From Streptosporangium nondiastaticum (lineage in GTDB: Bacteria > Actinomycetota > Actinomycetes > Streptomycetales > Streptomycetaceae): a stretch of 49,864 bases of DNA. A program made the translations under genes and the position numbers. Position 1 is the first letter of the stretch; each line of letters starts with the position of its first letter. The DNA is taken from NCBI RefSeq assembly GCF_003011965.1, contig NZ_PXWG01000042.1:1-49864 (forward strand), read 5' to 3'. This document shows, in pieces, positions 7,147 through 14,721 of the stretch. The notes under the pieces are model-generated. The model worked only from the letters and a program-made list of their open reading frames with translations. It made no database searches and had not been told where the DNA came from.

Positions 7147-7995
7147 TCAATTGGCGTACTGACGGTTGCGTACGGCACTCCAGCGCTCCGTCAACCGCTC
7201 GTACGCCCGCCCCGCGCGCACCCCGTCCCCCGCGCGCAACGCCGCGAGCCCCTCCGCCGTGTCCCCGGCGGAATGGTCCTCGGCGAGCTGCGCCTCGGGC
7301 ACCATATGCACCAGACCGCCGTAGTCCAGCTCCACCAGGGAGCGCGGGTGGAACTCCTCCAGCCACCGCCCCACGTCCACCAGCCCGTCGATCAGCGGGC
7401 CCTCGTCGATCGCGTCCTTGAGCGTGCGCAGCCCCCGGGCCACCCGCCGCCTCGCCTGCACCATCGGCGTGCGGTAGCGGAGCACGAGCCCGTCCCGGCC
7501 CGGCTCCCCCTCGCCGGCGCACTCCCCCGGCTTGCCGTACTCGCGCTCCTCGTCGGAGAAGAGGACGAACCAGCGCAGGGGCACCTGCCAGGTCGCGGTG
7601 CGGATCCACGGCCGGGCGTCGGGGTTGCGCTCCTGCCAGCGCTCGTAGTCGGCCTCCGCCTGCCGGCGCACGACCGGCGGCAGGGCCGCGTCCAGGACCG
7701 GGGCGGGCAGGCTCTCGGACAGCTCCTCCAGCGCCAGCCAGCCGCGCAGCCGCGTCCGCCACGGGCAGACGCACAGGACGCCGTCCTGGAAGGTCACGAA
7801 GGCGTCGCCGCTCTCGTGCACCGGGACCGGCACCGGCGGGGTGGGCAGCAGGTCGGCGAGCGAGCGCCGGAGCTCGTCCTGGGCGCAGGGCAGGGCGGTG
7901 CGCCGGGCGTAGCGCTCCCAATGCGTGCGCTCCGGCTCCGGGAAGGCGCCCAGCGGCTCGTAGACCCGCAGGTACGCCGCGTACGGGACAGTCAC
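7147..7995 (-). CDS. Conserved Streptomyces hypothetical protein next to vdh
   Basis: The start is read as GTG at 7995 (product MTVPYAAYLRVYEPLGAF), giving 282 residues. No catalytic motif, signal peptide or membrane segment is visible. The protein is soluble, rich in Trp, Arg and Glu, with a central WQVPLRWFVLFSDEEREY segment and a C-terminal helical part. It occupies the position between bldC and vdh that a conserved hypothetical also has in S. coelicolor (SCO4090 as I remember). The frame stays open for about 130 codons upstream, but that part overlaps the divergent vdh promoter region and looks non-coding. No clear ribosome site precedes the GTG, so the start is uncertain. I do not assign a function. 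Confidence 0.75.
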   Translation of the reverse strand: MTVPYAAYLRVYEPLGAFPEPERTHWERYARRTALPCAQDELRRSLADLLPTPPVPVPVHESGDAFVTFQDGVLCVCPWRTRLRGWLALEELSESLPAPVLDAALPPVVRRQAEADYERWQERNPDARPWIRTATWQVPLRWFVLFSDEEREYGKPGECAGEGEPGRDGLVLRYRTPMVQARRRVARGLRTLKDAIDEGPLIDGLVDVGRWLEEFHPRSLVELDYGGLVHMVPEAQLAEDHSAGDTAEGLAALRAGDGVRAGRAYERLTERWSAVRNRQYAN

Positions 7996-8215
7996 CGATG
8001 ACGCCGAGCCCACACGTGCTCCCCTCAAGACGCCGGACACCCCGGGGAGTTGCCGAACCCTCCCCGTACCGCGCAAATCGTCCCATGGCACCGCTCCCCG
8101 GAGGGGTGATCCTCCGCACGGGACCGGCCCGCCGGGCCGACAGGTCTTACCCTCTTGCCAACCGGCCCTCCACCACCCCCGGAGGGCGACCTCCGCGACA
8201 TATGGAGTCACCACA

Positions 8216-9349
8216 GTGACTGACGTACGTCCCACCGATGAAGCTGACGGCGTGCTGCACACATTGTTCCGGTCGGACCAGGGCGGCCACGAACAGGTTG
8301 TGCTGTGCCAGGACCGCGAGAGCGGCCTCAAGGCAGTGATCGCCATCCACTCCACCGCCCTGGGCGACGCCCTCGGCGGCACCCGCTTCTACCCGTACGC
8401 CTCGGAGGAGGCGGCGGTGCGGGACGCCCTCAACCTCTCCCGCGGCATGTCCTACAAGAACGCGCTGGCGGGTCTGGATCACGGCGGCGGAAAGGCCGTG
8501 ATCATCGGCGATCCCTCTCTGATCAAGACCGAACAACTTCTCCTGGCATACGGTCGCTTCGTGGCCTCCCTCGGCGGCCGGTACGTCACCGCCTGCGACG
8601 TCGGCACCTACGTCCAGGACATGGACGTCGTCGCCCGCGAGTGCCGCTGGACCACCGGCCGCTCCCCCGAGAACGGCGGCGCCGGCGACTCCTCCGTCCT
8701 CACCGCCTTCGGCGTCTTCCAGGGCATGCGCGCCGCCGCGCAGACCCAGTGGGGCGAGCCCACGCTGCGCGGCCGCAGAGTCGGCGTCGCGGGCGTCGGC
8801 AAGGTCGGCCACCACCTCGTCGAGCACCTGGTCGAGGACGGCGCGGAGGTCGTGATCACCGACGTCCGGGCGGAGGCCGTGGAGCGGATCCTGGCCCGCC
8901 ACCCGCAGGTCACCGCCGTGACGGACGCCGAGGTCCTGGTCCGCACGCCGCTCGACGTCTACGCCCCCTGCGCCCTCGGCGGCGCGCTGGACGACGCCAC
9001 GGTGGCCGCCCTGACCGCGAGCGTGGTCTGCGGCGCGGCCAACAACCAGCTCGCCCACCCGGGCGTCGAGAAGGACCTCGCGGACCGCGGCATCCTCTAC
9101 GCCCCGGACTACGTGGTGAACGCCGGCGGAGTGATCCAGGTCGCCGACGAACTGCACGGTTTCGATTTCGATCGGGCGAAGGCCAAGGCGAACCAGATTT
9201 TCGATACGACTTTGGCCATATTTGATCGAGCCAAGGCCGACGGCATTCCGCCCGCCGCTGCCGCCGACCGGCTGGCCGAGCAGCGCATGGCCGAGGCGCG
9301 GGCGCGCGCCACGGGCGCGGCCGCCGCAAGCGTGGTTACCGCGCGGTAG
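8216..9349 (+). CDS. vdh: Valine (Leu/Phe/Val) dehydrogenase
   Basis: A 377-residue amino acid dehydrogenase of the Glu/Leu/Phe/Val family. It oxidatively deaminates valine, leucine and isoleucine with NAD+ to 2-oxo acids, the first step of branched-chain amino acid catabolism that feeds acyl-CoA starters for polyketides. Substrate-binding Lys81 (SYKNALAGL) and catalytic Lys93 (GGGKAV) are present, as is the Rossmann motif GVAGVGKVG at about 190-198. The start is GTG at 8216 with GGAG 8 nt upstream; the N-terminus matches known Vdh. The 220-bp divergent region to the hypothetical gene must hold its promoter. In Streptomyces vdh is known to respond to valine and ammonium; no specific operator was recognised here. 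Confidence 0.96.
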   Translation: MTDVRPTDEADGVLHTLFRSDQGGHEQVVLCQDRESGLKAVIAIHSTALGDALGGTRFYPYASEEAAVRDALNLSRGMSYKNALAGLDHGGGKAVIIGDPSLIKTEQLLLAYGRFVASLGGRYVTACDVGTYVQDMDVVARECRWTTGRSPENGGAGDSSVLTAFGVFQGMRAAAQTQWGEPTLRGRRVGVAGVGKVGHHLVEHLVEDGAEVVITDVRAEAVERILARHPQVTAVTDAEVLVRTPLDVYAPCALGGALDDATVAALTASVVCGAANNQLAHPGVEKDLADRGILYAPDYVVNAGGVIQVADELHGFDFDRAKAKANQIFDTTLAIFDRAKADGIPPAAAADRLAEQRMAEARARATGAAAASVVTAR

Positions 9350-9749
9350 AACCGTCCGGTAAGCCTGGTAAGGGCGCATTGCGCACCGTCCGTGTCCCGG
9401 CGGCGTGCGCAGCGTGGCCGCACCGGCCCTCGTGAGGCCGCCCGGAGCCGCCCCCTACCGGTCCCTACAGGCCCGTCCGATGAGGTGGTGAGCGAGACAT
9501 CTCTCACCACCCATCGGCGGGTCGGGGCACGAGACACGTTAAAATCGCAGCTGACCAGCGGGGACGGGGCTCCCCTAGGGTTGTGCTGCGTGGCACGTCA
9601 TGCGGGCGACGTACCGTATGGCCGCGGAAGCAGGTACCGTTGAAGCCCTACAGGCCGGATCCCTCCATGGGGGTCCGCTCTGACTCATGAACGTGAACGC
9701 GTGTCAAGACTCTGGGGCCGTCGAGCCCCGTCATTGAGGGGGTCGAGCC
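9350..9749. other. vdh-DUF3073 intergenic region, 400 bp
   Basis: No protein gene is seen. It holds the strong hairpin at 9477-9517, and a possible promoter (CTGACC near 9553 with TAGGGT 19 bp later near 9578) for the DUF3073 gene. A leader of about 150 nt follows, with smaller hairpins including GGGGC cgtcga GCCCC near 9720. Confidence 0.5.
9477..9517 (+). terminator. Hairpin downstream of vdh, probable terminator
   Basis: The arms CCGATG-(A)-GGTGGTGAG and CTCACCACC-CATCGG pair over 15 bp with a single bulged A and a 10-nt loop, 128 nt after the vdh stop. No T-tract. It could instead be a regulatory structure upstream of the DUF3073 promoter. Confidence 0.6.
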
Positions 9750-10007
9750 ATGGGGCGCGGCCGGGCCAAGGCCAAGCAGACAAAGGTCGCCCGCCAGCTG
9801 AAGTACAACAGCGGCGGGACCGACCTCTCACGTCTGGCCAATGAGCTGGGCGCATCGCCGACGAAGCAGCCGCCGAACAGCGAGCCGCTCGACAAGGACG
9901 ATGAGCTGGATGACGACCCGTACGCTCAGTACGCGAGTCGTTACAACGACGATGAGGACGAGGACGAGCAGGCTCCGTCCGACTCTCCTTACCGTCGCCG
10001 CGCTTGA
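9750..10007 (+). CDS. DUF3073 family protein
   Basis: An 85-residue actinobacterial protein of the DUF3073 family. The N-terminus is strongly basic, MGRGRAKAKQTKVARQLKY, followed by a short polar segment (GGTDLSRLANELG). The C-terminal half is extremely acidic with runs such as DKDDELDDDPY and DDEDEDEQ, ending in RRRA. The split into basic and acidic halves suggests nucleic-acid or protein binding, but no function is established. GAGGGGG about 7 nt before ATG 9750 is a good ribosome site. The gene is followed by a strong terminator facing convergent purM. It sits between vdh and purM as in S. coelicolor. Confidence 0.9.
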   Translation: MGRGRAKAKQTKVARQLKYNSGGTDLSRLANELGASPTKQPPNSEPLDKDDELDDDPYAQYASRYNDDEDEDEQAPSDSPYRRRA

Positions 10008-10024
10008 CGCTGTAACTCCCACTG

Positions 10025-10055
10025 ACCCGGTTCGAGGCCCGACCTCGGACCGGGT
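10025..10055. terminator. Terminator between DUF3073 gene and purM
   Basis: The 13-bp stem ACCCGGTTCGAGG / CCTCGGACCGGGT (one T-G pair) has a 5-nt loop and begins 18 nt after the DUF3073 stop. On the plus strand it is followed by TCTGT. It can serve both convergent genes. Confidence 0.85.
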
Positions 10056-10186
10056 TCTGTGCTGCCCGGGGTGCCGCGTGCGTGGAGCGGGCCGCCGTGC
10101 GTGCCGCACGGGGCCGGGCCCGGGACCTTCCGGTCCGGGCGGCGGCCCCCGTGCAGCATCGGCTCACGTCGGCTCCCGGCGGGCTC

Positions 10187-11281
10187 TCAGCCGGCGTAGT
10201 CGCCGGTCAGAGCCACGGCCTCGGTGTGGTCACCGCGGTCGGTGATGCCGCCGGCGACCCATGCGTCCACGCCACGGTCGGCAAGGGCCGTGAGGGCCAC
10301 GTCCACGGACTCCTGCGGGACGACCGCGACCATGCCGACGCCCATGTTCAGCGTCTTCTCCAGCTCCAGCCGCTCGACGCCGCCGAGCCGGCCCACGGTG
10401 TCGAAGACCGCGCCCGGCGTCCACGTCGACCTGTCGACCGTCGCCCGGAGGTGGTCCGGGATCACCCGGGCCAGGTTGTTCGCCAGGCCGCCGCCCGTGA
10501 TGTGCGAGAAGGCGTGCACCTCGGCCGTACGGGTGAGGGCCAGGCAGTCCAGCGAGTAGATCCGGGTGGGCTCCAGCAGCTCCTCGCCGAGGGTGCGGCC
10601 GAACTCCGGAACCTCCCGGTCCAGCTCCCAGCCGGCCCGGTCGAAGAGCACATGGCGGACCAGCGAGTACCCGTTCGAGTGAAGTCCGGACGAGGCCATC
10701 GCAATGACGGCGTCACCCGTACGGATGCGATCGGCGCCCAGCACGTGGTCGGCCTCGACCACGCCGGTGCCCGCACCGGCCACGTCGAACTCGTCCGCGC
10801 CGAGCAGGCCCGGGTGCTCGGCGGTCTCGCCGCCGACCAGCGCGCAGCCCGCGAGCACACAGCCCTCGGCGATGCCCTTGACGATCGCGGCGACCCGCTC
10901 GGGGTGGACCTTGCCGACGCAGATGTAGTCGGTCATGAACAGCGGCTCGGCGCCGCAGACGACCAGGTCGTCCACGACCATGCCGACGAGGTCGTGGCCG
11001 ATGGTGTCGTAGACGCCCATGCGGCGGGCGATGTCGACCTTCGTGCCGACGCCGTCCGTGGCGGAGGCGAGCAGAGGCCGCTCGTACCGCTTGAGCGCAC
11101 TGGCGTCGAAGAGCCCGGCGAAGCCGCCGAGGCCGCCGACGACCTCCGGACGGGTGGCCTTCTTCACCCACTTCTTCATGAGCTCGACGGCGTGGTCACC
11201 CGCCTCGATGTCGACGCCCGCGCTCGCGTAGCTGGCGCCGGTGCCCGCGTGCGGAGCACGCTCAGAAGACTCTGCAGACAT
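10187..11281 (-). CDS. purM: Phosphoribosylformylglycinamidine cyclo-ligase (AIR synthetase)
   Basis: A 364-residue cytosolic PurM. It converts FGAM plus ATP into aminoimidazole ribonucleotide, step five of purine synthesis. The N-terminal YASAGVDIEAGDHAVELMKK and the nucleotide-binding ATDGVGTKVDIA are diagnostic, as are VGGETAEHPG and the HITGGGLANNL segment. Length is slightly above the usual 340-355 because of a polar N-terminal extension of about 15 residues. The start is ATG at 11281. It is downstream of purF with a 42-bp gap in the same direction, so a purF-purM operon is likely, as in other actinomycetes. A terminator for the pair lies at 10025-10055. Confidence 0.97.
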   Translation of the reverse strand: MSAESSERAPHAGTGASYASAGVDIEAGDHAVELMKKWVKKATRPEVVGGLGGFAGLFDASALKRYERPLLASATDGVGTKVDIARRMGVYDTIGHDLVGMVVDDLVVCGAEPLFMTDYICVGKVHPERVAAIVKGIAEGCVLAGCALVGGETAEHPGLLGADEFDVAGAGTGVVEADHVLGADRIRTGDAVIAMASSGLHSNGYSLVRHVLFDRAGWELDREVPEFGRTLGEELLEPTRIYSLDCLALTRTAEVHAFSHITGGGLANNLARVIPDHLRATVDRSTWTPGAVFDTVGRLGGVERLELEKTLNMGVGMVAVVPQESVDVALTALADRGVDAWVAGGITDRGDHTEAVALTGDYAG

Positions 11282-11323
11282 GTGTTTGAGAGCTTTCGTG
11301 TCGTTCGGTACTGCGGAGGCGTG

Positions 11324-12841
11324 TCACGGACGACGGAGCGCGTCGGCGGCGTCCGCGCCACCGGCCAGCTCGGTCTCCAGGAGCTGCTTGCCGAGCAGCT
11401 CGGGGTCGGGGAGCGCCATCGGGTACTCGCCGTCGAAGCAGGCGCGGCACAGGTTCGGCTTGGCGATGGTGGTCGCCTCGATCATGCCGTCGAGCGAGAT
11501 GTACGCGAGCGAGTCCGCGCCCAGCGAGCGGCCGATCTCCTCGACGCTCATGCCATTGGCGATGAGCTCGGCCCGGGTGGCGAAATCGATGCCGAAGAAA
11601 CACGGCCATTTCACCGGCGGGGAGGAAATCCGCACGTGCACCTCGGCGGCGCCGGCCTCGCGGAGCATCCGGACGAGCGCGCGCTGGGTGTTGCCGCGGA
11701 CGATGGAATCGTCGACGACGACCAGGCGCTTGCCCTTGATGACTTCCTTGAGCGGATTCAGCTTGAGCCGGATGCCGAGCTGGCGGATGGTCTGGCTCGG
11801 CTGGATGAACGTCCGGCCGACATAGGAATTCTTGACCAGGCCGGTGCCGTACGGAATGCCGCTGGCCTCCGCATAACCCACGGCGGCCGGAGTTCCGGAT
11901 TCCGGGGTCGGTATCACCAGATCGGCTTCGACCGGGGCCTCGGCGGCGAGACGGCGGCCCATTTCCACGCGGGAAAGATAGACGTTCCGGCCCGCGATGT
12001 CGGTGTCGGGGCGGGCCAGGTACACGTACTCGAAGACGCAGCCCTTGGGGCGGGCCTCGGCGAAGCGGCTGGTGCGCACGCCGTGCTCGTCGATGGCGAT
12101 GAGCTCGCCCGGCTCGATCTCGCGGACGAACGTGGCGCCGCAGATGTCCAGGGCGGCCGTCTCGGAGGCCACCACCCAGCCGCGCTCCAGGCGGCCGAGG
12201 ACCAGCGGGCGGATGCCCTGCGGGTCACGGGCGGCGTAGAGCGTGTGCTCGTTCATGAAGACGAGACAGAAGGCGCCCTTGACGTCGGGAAGGACCTTGG
12301 CGGCCGCCTCCTCGATGGTCAGCGGCTTGCCGTCGGCGTCGGTCTGGCCCGCGAGGAGGGCCGTGACCAGGTCGGTGTCGTTGGTCGCCGCGACCTGGTT
12401 GGCCCGGCCGTTCTCCCGGGGGAGGGCGGCGACCATCTCGGCCAGCTCGGCCGTGTTGACCAGGTTGCCGTTGTGACCCAGCGCGATGGAGCCGTGCGCG
12501 GTCGCCCGGAACGTCGGCTGGGCGTTCTCCCACACCGAGGCTCCGGTGGTGGAGTAGCGGGCGTGACCGACCGCGATGTGGCCCTGGAGAGAGCCCAGGG
12601 AGGTTTCGTCGAAGACCTGGGAAACCAGTCCCATGTCCTTGAAGACGAGGATCTGGGAGCCGTTGCTCACTGCGATGCCCGCGGACTCCTGTCCACGGTG
12701 CTGCAGCGCATACAGCCCGAAATAGGTGAGTTTGGCGACCTCTTCACCCGGAGCCCAGACACCGAAGACGCCACAAGCGTCCTGGGGGCCCTTCTCACCG
12801 GGGAGCAGGTCGTGGCTGAGTCGTCCGTCACCACGAGGCAC
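11324..12841 (-). CDS. purF: Amidophosphoribosyltransferase
   Basis: A 505-residue PurF, the committing step of purine synthesis (PRPP plus glutamine to phosphoribosylamine). The N-terminal nucleophile is Cys23 within GPQDACGVFG, so a 22-residue propeptide must be removed. The PRPP loop VVVDDSIVRGNT lies near residue 370. Four cysteines, near 268 (KGCVFEY), 414 (WPCFFG), 465 and 468 (CRAC), match the oxygen-sensitive 4Fe-4S cluster type seen in Bacillus. The start is GTG at 12841; a -10-like TAGACT ends about 7 nt upstream with little room for a ribosome site, so the transcript may be leaderless. Two tandem palindromes lie 88-119 bp upstream. First gene of purF-purM. Confidence 0.97.
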   Translation of the reverse strand: MPRGDGRLSHDLLPGEKGPQDACGVFGVWAPGEEVAKLTYFGLYALQHRGQESAGIAVSNGSQILVFKDMGLVSQVFDETSLGSLQGHIAVGHARYSTTGASVWENAQPTFRATAHGSIALGHNGNLVNTAELAEMVAALPRENGRANQVAATNDTDLVTALLAGQTDADGKPLTIEEAAAKVLPDVKGAFCLVFMNEHTLYAARDPQGIRPLVLGRLERGWVVASETAALDICGATFVREIEPGELIAIDEHGVRTSRFAEARPKGCVFEYVYLARPDTDIAGRNVYLSRVEMGRRLAAEAPVEADLVIPTPESGTPAAVGYAEASGIPYGTGLVKNSYVGRTFIQPSQTIRQLGIRLKLNPLKEVIKGKRLVVVDDSIVRGNTQRALVRMLREAGAAEVHVRISSPPVKWPCFFGIDFATRAELIANGMSVEEIGRSLGADSLAYISLDGMIEATTIAKPNLCRACFDGEYPMALPDPELLGKQLLETELAGGADAADALRRP

Positions 12842-12928
12842 ACCTTGAGTCTATGGCAGGGAGGAGGTTCATCCGAACCGGGGACGACCGGGGATGTCTC
12901 ACACCACGCACAGCCACTCGGCGCGCAC

Positions 12929-12973
12929 GGTGAATCACCTTTGAGGGATGGCGAATCGCCTTTCGGGGATCCT
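12929..12973 (-). promoter_or_regulatory. Tandem palindromic operator candidate upstream of purF
   Basis: Two 11-bp palindromes, GGTGAATCACC (12929-12939) and GGCGAATCGCC (12950-12960), lie 21 bp apart (two helical turns). Each is followed by CCTTT and GGGAT in the same register. The two differ by a paired T-A to C-G exchange that keeps each dyad intact. They lie between the maleylpyruvate-isomerase-like gene and purF. The binding protein is unknown. Confidence 0.55.
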
Positions 12974-13044
12974 TTGTTCCTTCATACAAAGAGGGGTGTG
13001 CGGAGAGCGGTCGGAACAGGGTCATCCGAACATCGGAACAGAGT

Positions 13045-13833
13045 TCATCCGGACAGCGGGAGGTGCGCGGAGAGGTCCGCGCGCTCGCCGCTCGCACTGA
13101 CCGCGGCGGCGTCCAGCGCGGTGGCCCAGTCCGTACGGCCGGTGGCCAGACGGAGCCAGGTGAGCGGGTCGGTCTCGACCACGTTGGGCGGCGTGCCGCG
13201 GGTGTGGCGGGGGCCCGCCACGCACTGGACGACCGCGAAGGGCGGGACGCGGACCTCCACGGAACCGCCCGGGGCCTTGGCGGCGAGCGCGTCGGCGAGC
13301 AGGCGGGTGGCATGGGCCAGGAGCTGCCGGTCGTAACGGATCTCGGTGCCGAGCGCCGCCGCGAGGTCGTCGGTGCGGACGGCCAGCTCCACGCATCGCG
13401 TGACCAGGAAGTCGTCCAGCCGCATGGCGCCCGCGGGGGTGGCGAGCAGGCGATCGGGCGGGGTGGCGGCGGCGAGGGCGGCGAAACGGTCCGCCGCGGT
13501 GTCCAGGAGGGCGGCGGGGGCGGAGTCCGCGTCGCCGCCGGTGGCCTCGGCGATCTCGCCGGGCGCGGCCGTGACCGGCCACTCCACGGCGGTGATCTCC
13601 CGCGCGGGCGGGGCCGGTTCCCCGATCAGGCGGGCCACGAGGCCGGCGTCCAGGGCGATGTGCGCGAGCAGATCGCGGACGGTACGGCCCCCGCACCGGG
13701 TGGGCAGCGCGAGCTGTGCCTCGTCCAGGCTCGCGGCGATGTCCCGTACGTGAGCGAGCTGCGCGGTGACGGCCGCGCGCAGCTTGGCGGGGTCGTAGCT
13801 GCGGGGACGGGGCTTGCGGTGGGCGGGAGGCAT
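13045..13833 (-). CDS. Maleylpyruvate isomerase/sterol-carrier family protein
   Basis: A 262-residue member of the mycothiol-dependent maleylpyruvate isomerase family (DinB-like four-helix fold, often with a small sterol-carrier-like C-terminal domain). The segment LPTRCGGRTVRDLLAHIALD, with its conserved His in the DLLAHI motif, is the family signature and probable metal site. The C-terminal part (VEVRVPPFAVVQCVAG) resembles the sterol-carrier-type domain. The physiological substrate in Streptomyces is unknown; mycothiol use is inferred from the family. The start is ATG at 13833 (MPPAHRKPRPRSY). It begins 10 nt after the tetR stop, so it is probably co-transcribed with it, and it ends 203 bp before purF. 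The same neighbour of purF is found in S. coelicolor as far as I remember. Confidence 0.8.
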   Translation of the reverse strand: MPPAHRKPRPRSYDPAKLRAAVTAQLAHVRDIAASLDEAQLALPTRCGGRTVRDLLAHIALDAGLVARLIGEPAPPAREITAVEWPVTAAPGEIAEATGGDADSAPAALLDTAADRFAALAAATPPDRLLATPAGAMRLDDFLVTRCVELAVRTDDLAAALGTEIRYDRQLLAHATRLLADALAAKAPGGSVEVRVPPFAVVQCVAGPRHTRGTPPNVVETDPLTWLRLATGRTDWATALDAAAVSASGERADLSAHLPLSG

Positions 13834-13843
13834 GGCTCCGACC

Positions 13844-14554
13844 CTATGCGGCGCCGCCCTCCGCGGGGCGGGCCGCACCGGCTCCAGCTCCGGCTCCGGC
13901 TCCGGCTCCGGCCGGGAGCGTCCCGTAGTCCCCGAGCCCGTGCTCGACCAGGGCGAAGGCGCGTTCGGCGAGGGCGACGGCGTCGGGAAGGACGTCATCC
14001 GCCGACTCGCCCGCGAACAACCGCCGGTGGTTGTGCTCGTGCACGGCGTAGCGGACGCTCATCAGCTGCGCGGCGACCACGGGGGCGAGCTCGGCTTCGG
14101 GGCCTTCCGTGGACGCGGCCAGCTCCTCGGCCAGGAGCATCTGGGACTGGCGGACGTATTCGTGGGCGCGGACGAGAAGGGCCGGCGTCTCCTGGACCAG
14201 CTGGCGCACCTGGAGCACGTAGGGGTGGTCGCTCATGCCGACGGAGGCGTCGTGGGCGTTGAGCGCGGCCATGAAGTGCCTGCGGAAGGCGGCGACGACG
14301 GACTCGCCGGGGCGCCTGTCGCGCACGGAGCGGGCGGCGTCGCCGATGTGCTCCTTCATGGGGCCGAGGACCAGGTCCTCCTTGGAGGACATGTAGTTGA
14401 AGACCGTCATCTTCGAGACCTCGGCGGCCAGGGCGACCTCGGCGACCGACACCTGGTCGTAGCCGCGCTCCAGGAACAGCTCCGCGGCGGTCCGCCAGAG
14501 GGTGCGGCGGGTCTGGATCTTCTTGCGCTCGCGCAGGCTCAGCTCTTCGGCCAT
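13844..14554 (-). CDS. TetR family transcriptional regulator
   Basis: A 236-residue TetR-type repressor. The N-terminal helix-turn-helix is at about residues 20-50 (VSVAEVALAAEVSKMTVFNY), followed by a ligand-binding helical domain. The start is ATG at 14554 (MAEELSLRERKKIQTRRTLW). The last 25 residues contain an Ala-Gly dipeptide tract encoded by the hexanucleotide repeats at 13880-13909, unusual for the family and probably disordered. The gene is divergent from an MFS exporter with 167 bp between the starts, the classic layout in which TetR represses the pump and is released by its substrate. The ligand cannot be told from the sequence. The maleylpyruvate-isomerase-like gene follows after 10 nt. 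Confidence 0.9.
   Translation of the reverse strand: MAEELSLRERKKIQTRRTLWRTAAELFLERGYDQVSVAEVALAAEVSKMTVFNYMSSKEDLVLGPMKEHIGDAARSVRDRRPGESVVAAFRRHFMAALNAHDASVGMSDHPYVLQVRQLVQETPALLVRAHEYVRQSQMLLAEELAASTEGPEAELAPVVAAQLMSVRYAVHEHNHRRLFAGESADDVLPDAVALAERAFALVEHGLGDYGTLPAGAGAGAGAGAGAARPAEGGAA
13880..13909. repeat. Hexanucleotide repeat (GGCTCC)5 in the tetR 3' end
   Basis: Five units of RGCTCC, four identical and one beginning with A, encode the Ala-Gly tail of the TetR protein. Changes in copy number would keep the reading frame. Confidence 0.85.
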
Positions 14555-14575
14555 GACCCGACTGTACCAGGATGA

Positions 14576-14598
14576 AGTTTTGACCGGAGCCACAAACT
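14576..14598. promoter_or_regulatory. Candidate TetR operator / divergent promoter
   Basis: The imperfect dyad AGTTTTG-N10-CAAACT lies 22 bp upstream of the tetR start and overlaps a -35-like TTGACC (14580-14585) reading toward the MFS gene. The rest of the 167-bp gap also holds a 19-bp direct repeat (GCTTCCGTCGGCGTT near 14655 and 14678). Position suggests autoregulation plus control of the exporter. Confidence 0.4.
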
Positions 14599-14721
14599 GA
14601 CCTGATAGAAGAATTGACTCGGTACACGATCTCGGGGCATGGTGAAGGCGCGCCGCTTCCGTCGGCGTTGACGCGCGGCTTCCGTCGGCGTTCACGAACC
14701 GGCTCCGGAGGGGGAAGAAGG

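Noticed and set aside
10082..13336. Plus-strand open frame opposite purM and purF
   Set aside because: Antisense shadow; His/Arg/Val-rich translation without any domain.
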